A stretch of 64,000 bases of DNA from Aquila chrysaetos chrysaetos (taxonomy: Eukaryota; Chordata; Aves; Accipitriformes; Accipitridae), in the NCBI RefSeq assembly GCF_900496995.4, contig NC_044029.1:8370001-8434000 (forward strand). Reading direction: 5' to 3'. The notes beneath the pieces were generated by a model. That model saw nothing but the letters and a program-made list of their open reading frames with translations. It was not told the origin of the DNA and did not search any database. Below are positions 24,901-37,100 of the stretch, piece after piece (within the stretch, counting starts at the first letter, position 1; every line of letters starts with the position of its first letter). The position numbers were made by a program, and so were the translations under genes.

Positions 24901-27677
24901 TTCTTGGAGCGGCGAGCACAGAACGGCAGACTCCTTGCGCAGAGCAGCTGGGACCACGCTCTGAACATTTGTACCTGGTGGTAGAGTCTGCTGAGGTAGG
25001 ACTCCTCCGTTGGTTTGGTACTGCCTCCTTTAGCACAGAGAACAAGTTGTTAAATCTGACAGTCGGAGACCATCTGTGGATTTGTGATGTACCCTGATGG
25101 GCTATCCTGCGTCCTTGATGCAGTCTGGCCAATGATACATACTCAGTTAGAAAACCAGTACTGTTACAACCAAGCACCAGCCTGCTGAGCATGCCTCCCA
25201 CATTTTCTCAAGCCCTGCAAGTATTGCAGGTCTGTGCAGTGATAGTGCTATGGATAACGTCCTGCTTAATGGAAGGTGAATGAAAGGGAAATTAATATGA
25301 TACTGTGCTAGGAATAAAAGTATCAAGCCCGGTTTATTGTGAAGTGTAGTAATGCAATGTTTAATGCATGACAGGACAGAATGATGCAATTTCTGTTGGA
25401 ATTGACTCATCTGTGAGAGCTCCAGATAATCATATTGCTGCCCTGCAAGTTACTATATCTAAAATAATTAATACAGGTATGACCTTTAAAAACATTTTAA
25501 TAAACACTAATGGATGGCTTGTGCCTTTTCGACTGAAAATATCTTTTGCTAATTACAGTTAGAGAAGGATTTCAGTCCTACAGACAAATACTGATGTAGT
25601 TTCACTTGTGCAGCTGCTACATTAAATACAGAGACAAAATTGTTTCATTTTAATGTACTCCCTGAACTTACTACTAATTACTGGAACTGAGAAGCTGCTC
25701 TAATTTACATCAGGGGAACAAAAGGAAAAGAAAAGTTTGAAACATGACTAAAAGTAGCGGTTGGAGTACCAGATGCTGAGGCTTATAGTCCCAAAGCTCC
25801 ATTAGGACTGCTTAAATGCTTCAACTTAATGTATTATTGGTGTTTGCATTCTGGTTCTACCTAGATATCTCCGTCAGAGCTAAGAACTACTGAACCATAC
25901 ATAGACTAGAAGAGGGTGTAGTCCTTTGAAGAGTTTACAACTGAAAAGACAAAACAGATAAAAAGAGGCCTGAACAGACATTCGTTTAGCCCAGATATAC
26001 AGGATAGACTATTAGGATTTCTCTATTGCCTTAACAATTCTCTTTCCCTGTTATACTGTTCTGTGTATAGCTCATACACTTAATTTTTTTTAAGAACTGG
26101 TATCGGTCAAAACAAGGCCTGATACTAGTTCCACCGCATGTCAGAAGGAAGGTTTATAGGACCTGAACCCTTCCAGCGACAGTGGTGAGCGTGAAGCAGA
26201 TCACAAGCTGGTAGGCTCTACTGTGCTTAAAAAATGTGGGCTGACTGCCAGAGCTGGAGTTGCTGAGAGGAGGCAGTAACAGGAGGGGAAGTGAGAAGGC
26301 AGTGACGGGAGTCTAGGGAATGAATGAAAAGAGGTTACGGTGGAGTTTAGTAGGCAACTGGAGTGAAGTTCAACTTCCAAATCCTTGGAAACTACTGAAA
26401 AAGAAAATTGTCCTGTCTTGTCGGCCACGAGGCTGGCGATGGCACTTGTGGTGACAGAGGTTTTAGTTCTGCTGGTGTGAAGTCTCATCTTGATAAGCTG
26501 TGGGCAGGGTTCCAGTGGCTTAACGTCTTTCCTTCTGGTCTGTCACTGAAGCAGCCGTGAGGTGCTTGATCTCTCAGTTATTGTGCTAACAGTCCAGTAA
26601 CACCTTGCAGTTCTCAGCTATGGGCAAGTTCATCACCAGATGTTGCAGCAAGTCCATAGGCAAAAGCTGAAAGGTCTCATATTCCGGAGTAATTTCTGAT
26701 TCTCATCAGCAGTTCTTGATTAGACTCCTTGTGTATTCCCTCTTTAGGGTTTTCATGAAGCTTAACACATAATCTAAATCCCTTTTAAGACTCTTAATTG
26801 TGCAGATGGCTTTGCACATACTAGTTTTATCCCATGTGATTAGTGAAGAATTTCTCAAAAAACATTCCTCCCCAAAATCTTACGCTTACCTTCAGTATGG
26901 CAGCTGCAAGCAAGTGTGTCTGTCTTTTTAAGTGATTCATTGTGTTAAAGAAAAACATATTCAAACGCAGGCATTTTCATGTCTGTACATACACGTTTGA
27001 AACAGCAGACTTTTTAAATGGATTTGGTGCTGGCTTTTCAGATGTTTCAGATATGTTTAATTATTTCCTATTTACAAGAAACTATCTAAAGCATCAAAGC
27101 TTATAGGAGATGAGCATCTCTCCTTTGAAAATATGATTGTGATTATATATTCCTTGATGAAGAATACAGGAAAATAAGTCACCCTTGCTTTTGAAACACT
27201 AGGTGTGTCCTGTATATCAAAGTTTTAATTGCTGCATGACTCTCTGAAATGGTCTGAAAAACTTACTCTACTTTGAATTTATTAAAAATATATTTTAAAC
27301 AAGTACAGCTATTAAGTTGGGAAGTAATGGAATTGGGCTCCTAAATTTTATGTGAAGTGCATACCCCATTGTGCCTGATAAGAAGAATCTTGTTATGCTG
27401 TCAAAATATGAGCAATTAACCTATCAGTCTTTAGGAAATAAAAAAAAACAAAACAAAAAAACCCCCTCAGCAAGTGAATGAAATATATTCTACATAAATA
27501 TTTAAGATCAAACAGTGGACTTAATACCTACAATTTGGAACTGGTTTAACATCCCTTTCTTTTTCTTCTCTTGTCAAATCATTGAGAAAAGCAGAAATGG
27601 ATAAACGAAAGCATATGATTTCTCATTTAAGTTTCTTCTGCATAATAGTGCAATATCCTTTTTTATTTTTTTCACAG
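17831..27677 (+). other. SLC6A15: SLC6A15 intron 1 (5' limit uncertain)
   Basis: About 10 kb of AT-rich sequence lies between the CpG island and the acceptor TTTTTTCACAG ending at 27677. It contains a T24 run (19196-19219), an A17 run (24692-24708), a small CpG-containing patch at about 24715-25110, and otherwise no recognisable gene. Frames on the minus strand at 19146-19529 (127 codons) and 19645-19932 (95 codons) are longer than average but match no family I know. Confidence 0.6.
19196..19219. repeat. T24 homopolymer
   Basis: An uninterrupted run of T in intron 1. Read on the minus strand it is an A tail directly following the open frame that enters at 19529, which is why it is recorded. 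Confidence 0.9.
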
Positions 27678-27863
27678 ATACTTTCAGTAGAACAAACATT
27701 CAGAAACAGAAGTCCTTGCTCTTGATTCCCTGGTATCAAGGACTCATCAGGCACCATCTTCAGTCTATCTCTTCAATATTTTTGACCAAGGAGAGCTTTC
27801 TTCAGTGCTTGTGCATCTGTCTCAGCTGAACTCTACTTCTTTACCGTTTTTCTTGTATTACAA
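27678..27863 (+). other. SLC6A15: SLC6A15 5' UTR part of exon 2
   Basis: It follows a good acceptor (T-rich tract plus CACAG) and runs to the start codon without any upstream ATG that I can see. The start codon context is TACAAATGC, with C at -3 and C at +4, so it departs from the Kozak optimum. The start is nevertheless fixed by the N-terminal sequence [14 protein letters not shown], which matches the known protein as I recall it. Confidence 0.85.
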
Positions 27864-28152
27864 ATGCCTAAGAACAGCAAGGTAGTGAAAAGAGAACTGG
27901 ATGATGAAGTCATTGAGTCAGTTAAGGACCTTCTCTCTAATGAAGACTCGTCAGATGATGCCTTTAAGAAGAGTGAACTTATGGTCGATGACCAGGAAGA
28001 AAAAGATGCAGATGTTGAAGAAGGCTCAGATGTAGAAGATGAAAGACCTGCTTGGAACAGCAAACTCCAGTATATTCTGGCACAAGTTGGATTTTCTGTG
28101 GGATTGGGGAATGTGTGGCGATTCCCGTATCTGTGTCAGAAAAATGGTGGAG
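27864..28152 (+). CDS. SLC6A15: SLC6A15 coding exon 2 (first coding exon): N-terminus and TM1
   Basis: Encodes residues 1-96 and the first base of codon 97, ending at the donor GGAG^GTAAGT. Residues 13-60 are strongly acidic (many Asp/Glu) and probably a disordered cytosolic segment. Residues 68-91 form TM1, with the unwound, substrate- and Na+-binding stretch [12 protein letters not shown] that defines the SLC6/LeuT fold. The frame runs on past the donor for only a few codons before a stop, so the splice is needed. Confidence 0.96.
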
Positions 28153-31100
28153 GTAAGTCTTGTGATAGCTAGTCATAGCTAAATGATGAAGCTAACCTTT
28201 CAGATTTCAGGGTTAGCAGAGATGTCCACAGTAAAATCTGCTCCAGCATGTCATGTTTTTCTTTTAATTTCTGCCAGAGCCTATGAGGAAAAACTCATAT
28301 TCTTTTTGTGTAGAGAGACACATCTGTTAAAGTAAGCAGCAGATTCTGCTTCTAAGAGTCCCATTTCCTCTTTTTAGGGAAGAAAGTTCTTGATATGACC
28401 TTAACTAGTGGTTGAACTAGCGGCTAAGCAAAACACATATTTATGGAGAGGTTGCATTATTTAGGACCTGGCTATTGTTGTGCTAAAGTGTTCTTTATAG
28501 TACTTGGACAATAAATCAAGGCATTAAATCTGCATCCACTTTAAAGACCAAAGCTGTGTTTGGAATAAACCCGCTAAGCTTCACACCTTTACTTCTTAAT
28601 TGCTTTTAGCTTCTAGGCCATTTACTTTCTGCAAGAACAACAAAATACTGTAGGAGTAAAAAGGATTTTTTTAGTGATAATGGATAACTTAAATCATTAC
28701 ATTAAGGGAATACATCTGTTTTGTGCTGTTATGTAGTTAACTATTTTCCTAAAGAACAAGTTACCTTTCACTTAGAACAATAACATCAAGCTGTTTATTT
28801 GTTAGCTGTCCATCTATGGTCTTGAATGTAGTATGAAGTATGAGGCTGGAGACCTTCCTTCCTCTAAGAATGCAGGATCAGTGTTTTATCCTATGCTATA
28901 CTGTACCCTACTATACTACATTAATGTACATCCTATTGTAGCTAATTACTTAGCTGAATTCAAAACAAACCTGTCAACTTTTTATGATACAAAAAGTGAA
29001 TCTGTACTACAGAATAGAAGATAAAGAATCACATTTTCTTCATGCTGGATTTTAAAAGTTGAGTGACAAAACTGATGTAATTGAGGAGTATAGAAATGAG
29101 CCTAGAATATAGTCAGAGTATAATTCTGTACTTTTATTTGTTTTCTCTTAGTCAGTTGAAGCAGTAAAAATGGAGTTTATACTTTCAAATATTCCTTCTC
29201 CAGGATAAAGTCTAAATTCTTTTATATCTAGTTATTGTAAGATTTTTTTTTTCACTATCATTTAACTCTTTTTTTTTTTTTTCTCCTTTATTCTGGAGAG
29301 AAAGTCATTAAATGGTTGCTGTAATGATTTGTGTGGAATCTAAAATTTTCTACATCTGTAACTGTAATATTAACTGAAAAAACCACATTGAATGTAGTTT
29401 CTGAAAAAAACATAGCTTTTCAGTGGATGGCAGACTTACCTAGTCTACGAGAGACAGTATAGAATTGATCATGTACCACTGCTAGTTGAAAAAATTAATA
29501 CATTTTTTAATTAACAATTTTTGAAACAGATTCATAGTTAAAGGTGTAGCTATTTAAATGTTTATATTCTGTATCATTTCATTCTAAGTATGGTGTCAAG
29601 ATGTCTCAAGGATAGTGCATTACAGCAGTTTGTTTTGTGTAGTTGTGTCCCTTTTGAAAGTCTGTGTTTAATGTAGTTAGTTACTAATTTTGCAAGCCCA
29701 TTGGATTCTCCTTTGAACCAACAGAAAAGATCTGTTCGTATGCTCCTTAGGCTGTTGGTTTCATACCGTCAGGCGCTTTTAAAGTTAGCCTGCCAGTGAG
29801 TATAAATTTAATTCAGATTAAATATAAAGGTATTAAATTAATTAATAATTTCTCATTTTAGAAAAAAACCCCAACAAACAAAAAACAACCTTCAGGTATT
29901 ATGGCACTTCATTAATCAAACTCGAAAAAATAAACATGTAGTCATTTCAGGTTGAAATTCAATGTTTTCCCCTGCGCTGTGATTGCAGGAACTTGGATAT
30001 ATAACATAGTCTATGAAGACATGTTTTCTGCACGTGGCTGAGACAAGTTTGTATTTGGCTTTTAACAATAATTTTGCACCATTTTAGCGAATTGCAACTT
30101 TCAGAACAACAGAGAAAAGCAAGTGTTCATGACAGCTAAAGCTTTCTTGGTTTTCAAGTTAACCAAAATGCAAGATGGAGAAGGTGACACAAAACATTGA
30201 AATGTGTAAAGCACATTGGTGCCTGTATATGTGTGTGCAGATGGACAGATAATTCTCACAAATGTGTAAAAGAATAGTGGGGGGGAGGGAGGGAAAAGTT
30301 CAAACACATGACAAGAAAACCCACACGCATTTTATATGATGTTGCAGTTTTCTGCTATACATATTATTTCATACATGTTTCATTCTCGGTAAAATTAGAG
30401 TGGTTTTATGCAACCCATTCTAAATATCAGTGTCAGAACTGTTCTGTAGTCTTATGATGAGAAAGCTTTACTATAAATACCTGTTGAAGTCTCTGAGTAT
30501 AAGGTTAATGGCCTTTCTGTGGATTTTCATTAGAATTGTTTCAATGAAGCATATGGCTACGTCTCCACCTTCAGTTTTGTCCAAACATTTTTCATTTTCT
30601 TCCCCATGTTTAAGGAACTTATATCTGGCAAATACCATCAGGTGAGGGGAGTATATTAAAAAGTGGTAAACCAATAAATATACTTCAAATTTAAACCAAA
30701 AATAAGTAAAAACCCCATAGTTACTCATTAGTGTCCTTCACAGGTTTCTTCCAAGATTAAGTGTTCCAAGGCAACCAGTAAAAGAGAGGGCAAGTCATAA
30801 CCATGTAGTAATCTTCAATTTTGTTTTTTTTTTTCAAATATCTGTGACAAGAACAACAAAACTGATGAAATAAAAATAGAAAAGGCACAGACAAGTTAGC
30901 CCAAATAGATGAATATTATTAGAGGATTTTGTAGAGAAGAAATTGGGTGTTTACTGCCCTGTTTTCTAGAGAGATTGGGTTTGTTTATGGCTACGGCCTG
31001 TGGTACGCCAACACTTCAGAGCTCTGTACTGCTTCAGTGAGGTATCTGTGATACCATCTTTAAAGGTAACTCGTGTATCGGTACACTGCACTGATACTTG

Positions 31101-34100
31101 GATGTCCATAGGTAGCCTTCCAATCTCTGTTTCTGGGTCTGGTCTGTACCACCAGAACAACTTTCTTCGCTTTATTTCTCGTGATCCTTTAACAGTTTTT
31201 CCTGTTGCTTTAATTCATATAAACTCATAAGTATTTAGAGTAATATCTGGTATTTTTTTATGCTCAACTAAGTTACAGCTAGGCTGGGTAGCTCTTTGCT
31301 GGCTTTCACACTTGGCTCTTTCCCAGAAAAAAGTTTGTCATGAGAGAAGAGGCTGGTGTGCAGGTGGGACGAACTTCGATCCCCATTGGGGATAAAGCTG
31401 CAATGCAGGAAGTATCAAGAGAAAAAAAGAGGTTGGGAGGAGACTGAGAGCACTCCAGGGTGCTCATTTTCATGACTTGGGATGAGAGGTTGGGCCCAAA
31501 GGAGTTTTAGGCTCTGTGAATGAGGGGCTGAATGTGTTCAGTAAAGTTTTGAGGAACTGGCTATAGATCTCTGCCTCCTTCACCTCTGTGCTCGCCACAG
31601 GTCTTCCTTACCCTGGTAGTCAATGCACAGTCCCCACCTGGCACTTAAGGCACCTCTTCCACTCTTTGCAGCCTAACAGATAAAAAAACTTTCTTCCTTG
31701 ATGCCTGACAAAGGTGATTTGCACTGGAGCTGTGTATGCTCTAACTTAGTTTTAAATGTTTTTTATATTTATCATTTTTACACTATACAGTTTATTTATT
31801 ACTCCTTTACTATATCAAGACAAATCTGTGTGTTTGTTCAGGTAGGCACAGTTCCTATATAACAATTTCATAACCTATGTTAGCGTGCAGTAGGTTCAGA
31901 GCTGCCTCGGCTTCCTATGAATGATAGTGAGCCTTAAAGATAAACCACTCAGGTCTAGCCAGTCTTGCCATGAGGCTAATAAACAGTGACAAATTAGACT
32001 ATTTTTTCCTGCTGCTTGTTGCTATCATCTGGTGAATAGCTTGCACACCTTTCACTTTTTTCAAACAAAGGAAATATTTAAAGTTTATTCTGTTTGGTTG
32101 TTGGTTTCCTTTAGGATTAGCAGAAATAAAATGGTACTTTCACATATTAGAAGTAACAAAAGCAAACTAAATTAGCTGTTCTGCTAGAATAAGTGATACT
32201 TGAGTGAGTGTTATTATGAAGACAAGTGAACATAGTTATCTAAGAGGTGCTTCGAGTGTTGCAGTTGTTACTGGGAGTCTACAAAGTACTGCACACCCAA
32301 AGATTTTGTGTTGCATTTTCATGAGCATTAACTAAATTTTTCTGATTTTTTTTTTTTTTTTTTTAGGTCAGTCTTTTTAATATCTCTGTGACGTAAAAAG
32401 TCAAAAGAACTGGTAAACAGTGATAGATAAAAGCTGTGAGCAGCATAAGGAAATCTGTAGCAGATTATGTTGCCATTATGTTTTGAAGATTGACGTGGGT
32501 AGAGTCACATCATGAGTTTTTACAGTTAAGTAATCCGGCTTTCATACTAAAGTACCAGCAGATTGAACAGTTAAGTTCTGTGGTCTTATAAAAAGCACAG
32601 CAGCTATTGCTGAGAACTGCTGAGGAAATAATATGTAAACTGTTAAAGACTGAGTAGTCATTAGAAGCTACAGTCCGATTGTCTAATAGAAGTAGAATGG
32701 GAGCAAAGCAAGTGGCTTCATTATTTAGCTTTTGATCAATAATTTATATCAGTGCCTTGAATTCATTGATGACTTCAATATTTTTTGTGAGTTCTGATTT
32801 AAACTATTATTAGACTCAAAATTTAGTTTTACTTCAGTGTGCTGAAAATGTCTTATTTTTATTTTGCAAGTGTAGTTTTTCTTAAAGCTTATTGACTAAG
32901 GGGATTTTCATCCTTTAAGCACAGTTTTGTAAATAGGCACACCTGAACATATTTAAACTGTGAAAGACTAGTGACAGGAAGACTATCCTATCAGTATAAT
33001 AGACTACAAACCTACAGGTAAAACATAAAACCTCTCATCAGAGTTTTCCTGGTAAAAGCAGTTTGTATTTTGTAATGGTAAATAATTTCACTTGTAGGAG
33101 CTTAATAGACTGTAAACCTATAGTGTTTTGTTGCCCACTTGTCATAACTTTGAAAATTTTAACATTCAACATTGAAAATAAGTTGATCTTCATCTGAATA
33201 TCAGGTTCTTGCTAGCTTTCTATTAGTAAGTGTCCAGTAAGCTGTAAGAACTGGGATGTCTCTTCAAAACAGTGGTAAAACTCACCTTCATTGAGTAAGA
33301 ATTAAATCAGACCCTAGACACCTAACTAAAAACTAGCACAGCAGCAGTTGAAACAAATCTGGAAAGTTATATTTTTCAGGTTACATCAAGAACGGCTAGG
33401 AGAAGAAAAGTTCTTCTGTAGTATCAAGATGGTAATGGTTATATTGTCTTCCATTATTGCTTCTGAAATTATTTTCCAACTCTTTAATCACTATGAATCA
33501 TGTCATTTATGTTATTTTTAACCCCCTGAGCATTTATAAGAAATTAAAACCAATATTAATATTCCACTTCTATCAATAATGTTGCCCAACATAGTACATA
33601 TTGTAGTACAAGAGAGGCAATTTACCAGTTATCCCATTATGGTGCTTGGTTAAATAAAAAAATTAAGAAATCAAAATAGTGCTGTGCACAGCTGAAAATC
33701 TTTTGTATCTTTGTCATTCATTCTAGAAGAAGGATGAAGGGTGGGGTTTTTCTAGTTTGGTTTTTTTTTTTTTCCCTTATGAAGTTGAGATGAGTTTTGT
33801 AATACAAAAGCCAATGTTTAAGGCCAAAATATGCAAAAAAGTGTCTTTACAGTAGAAAAATTTTGAAAATGTAGAAAGGGGACCTGGGGATCCTGAACTA
33901 CGCAGAATTGTAATATTCAAAAGGCTGCTTAGCTGTTAGACAACACAACTAACTGTAGGCTGTTCAAGGCCAGCATGTATAGTTTATTGTTCTAATTCAA
34001 ATGAAAATGATCCTTATTCAATATTGTAATTCCAAGGAGCTGTGTTTTCCTGCATTAACAAATAAGAGAGATGCTGAGCTGTTTCCATAGTGATTCTGTT

Positions 34101-37100
34101 TTATGATGAAGTGAAGATGTCTTACAGTTCTTTGAAGTATGTCTAGCTTCAAGGGAAGGCTGAAACAAAATACTTGTCCAGAGATGCTGTGGTTTCATGT
34201 TGACTATAGGGCACAGAAGCCCTCTGCAGCTGTGATACGCAGTTGTATAATCCAACTATGTCCAAACTGTATTGCACTGAAGCTTGCACGTGCACTATTT
34301 GCCATTATATCCTTCTTTTGGGGAGGGGCACAAGATCAGAAGGGAGCTCAGCAGGTTCGAATGATCAGAAGACCAGCGCTTCAGGTGCTCTGCACAAGCC
34401 CTGCAGTATAGAGGTGAACTGCCAGCTACCCATGTTGAATTACAGGGTTATGTCATGTATAATGTAATGTGGATTTAACACCACATTTATTTAACTCATT
34501 TAGTTGAATCTAACTGATAAATCTTGCAACTTGCATTGATACTGCACCGTAAAACACCCGTGTCAGCCCAGTCTTTAAACATGTGCTTAACTTTGCAGCC
34601 TTGTGATTAAGGTTGTGGACTGGGACACTGAAGAGCTGGGTTCAGTTCCTGCTCTAGTACAGTCATCCAGTGGGATACAGGGTAAGTCACTTAGGCCCCA
34701 ATTTTTTTGAGCTTGTCTCTGCTCAGCTATGCAACACCTGTCTAATTAAGACCTCAGGTATCATTTACAATAGTGTTATATGATTTAAAAACACTATGTA
34801 CTGTTGGCTTTCAATTAATTGTGTGACCAAATTTTTAAAGATTGTGATGCCAAAGCTTCTCATTTACAGTGTGAATTAACAGTATACTTCTGTCTTGCAG
34901 AAATTTTGAGAGAATGTTGATGATAAATCAAGGGTATTTAACAGTATTATTCGTCTCACATATTCTTAAGACAGATAGTCACACTCATTTTGGAATGTGG
35001 TTGTTACTCTATTCCTCAGTTTTCCTCGTATTTATTTCCTTCTGTCTCTGTTTCTCTTTTCATAGTAGAAAGTAAGTCCTTTGCGTTCTTTCCGTTATGT
35101 GCACGTACAAGATGAACCATAAGAGACACCAAAGTACTGAACGGGAATGTAGCTGCTGCCTCAGTAGAAATAATACTTAAGTAGATCCTCTGTAGTGTGC
35201 TGAAATGGGTAGATAGGCCATGATGTTTGGCTCTGTGAAGGGAGTATTGTAACGTCAAAACCAGTATGTTGTTCAGAGCCTGGCATACGTTTTGACCAAA
35301 TGTTGCTCAAACAATATCATTGCATATCGTATTATCATGTCATGAAAATAAAACACAAGGAGCTATTTTATTGCTAACAATAGCCTGTAGACTGTGAGGT
35401 AAGCAAGATCAATATTCTTTGTCTGGTCCACTAGTAGGTTTTCTCAGATTTTATTTCTTCTGTCTTTTTTGCTACTATTCTTAGGCTCAAGACTGTAGTT
35501 ACTCCATGCTTAGTATCTTTGTAAGGTCTTTATAATGGACGATGATGTCCAATTTGTGCGTATTTCATGAAGAGCAAAATAGCAAGTGGACCTAAGTAGG
35601 AAAGGATGGTACCAGAAAATCTGAAGCCTCCTGCATAGTTTAGGAAAGTTTAACTTTTCTAAAATAAACTGTGTTGCATGAGATAAGCTGCCTACTAAGG
35701 ATAGGCAAATGACAATGTATTTTGATAGACTCCTAAGAACGCCCTAGAAATTTGACGCTGGATGAAGAAACTTAAAATAGGTCTTAGCTGGAGTTGAGGA
35801 TAAATCCCAAATTGGTTTCTGAACTTTGCATGGCTTCTCTCTCATCACAGAGATGAATAGACTGATTATACGACTTAATAGCTCTGAGTCTAAGCTTCTG
35901 AGGTCTTTAGATCTTTGCTTTGTAGCTTGCTCCGACATGCTGCAGTCTGCATCTCTCAAGTGCTTTTTTTTAGCCTTACAATGGTTGCAATCAAAAGTCC
36001 TAAGCCCTTTGAGTTAGTTGGCCAGCACAGTACTCTATATTGCAGCATAAGGGCCATGCATTTGAAAATTAGGTGCCACGTTGCTAATTGCTGATGCCTA
36101 AATGTTTTGTTAGCTCTAGTACTAAATACTCTACAACATCAAGGAGGAAGTTAGGCTCTGAACTTGTCAGTGTGCTTAGTGTGTGATATATTTGCTTGCC
36201 ATTAGTTTTACTGAAGTAAATGGAGATACATCCTTAAGTTAGAATTGTCTATGACCACTTCCTGGCAATAAGACCTTGAAAAAAGGAATTGTGTTTTATA
36301 TATATATATGTATGTATGTATAAAGGTGAAGTAACAGTTGCGTTTTCAAATATGTCTTTACGGGCAGTTTGTGAGTACTGCAAGATCTAGATCTACAACA
36401 CTCCATTTCATTTCCACCTCAAGTCTGTAGTCTCTGTCTGGAGCCTGGTAGAAGTGGGCTGATACAGTTTTCTTGCTTAGCTGGATAGAATCATTATTCT
36501 GTATATTGTGAAATCCCTTTTCTGAGTATCTGAGGTGCACATGGAGAACTCAACAGACGATCTTCTGAAACTGCGTAAGATTGGATGAAATTCGGAATGT
36601 TGTATGCACAGTATTTTCTATATTTCCTTTATAAATTCAGTCTTGCTGCTCTGTTACAAGTCAAGGTGTAGAGTTTTTTAAGAAATGTTGATTCAGTTCC
36701 TGATTGCCTCACTGTATTTCTAAAAAGTTTGATCAAATGCCTGAAATTTCACACAAGTGAACAACTAGTTTAGATAAAAACTGACTTCAGTAATGTTTGT
36801 TAGAGTGCTTTAGAAATTCACTGTCTCTGGGTGTTTCGTATCTTACAAGAAGTGTGGCCAAGATTCAGGTAAAATTACTCTTCGCATGCGATCAAAAAAA
36901 CTTTGCAGTGAATGACACTAATTCAAATTTGAAGCTATTAGGTTTTGCATTTGATGTGTCGAGTTCGACTCTTCTTCCACTCACTCTGATTTATACTTTT
37001 TTCCTTGCACAGGTGCCTATCTTGTGCCATACTTAATCTTGCTACTGATAATAGGGATTCCACTCTTTTTCTTGGAGCTTGCTGTGGGGCAGAGAATCCG

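Larger units (their letters stand above)
28153..37012 (+). other. SLC6A15: SLC6A15 intron 2 (8.86 kb)
   Basis: The longest intron within the coding region, from GTAAGT to TTGCACAG. It is AT-rich with many T runs (for example T19 at 32346-32364), a MIR-like SINE near 34.6 kb and a TA/TGTA microsatellite at 36.3 kb. No additional exon was recognised. Confidence 0.9.

Noticed and set aside
31076..31098. Imperfect inverted repeat (GTATCGGT...ACTGATAC) in intron 2
   Set aside because: Arms are only about eight bases with a wobble; expected by chance at this scale.
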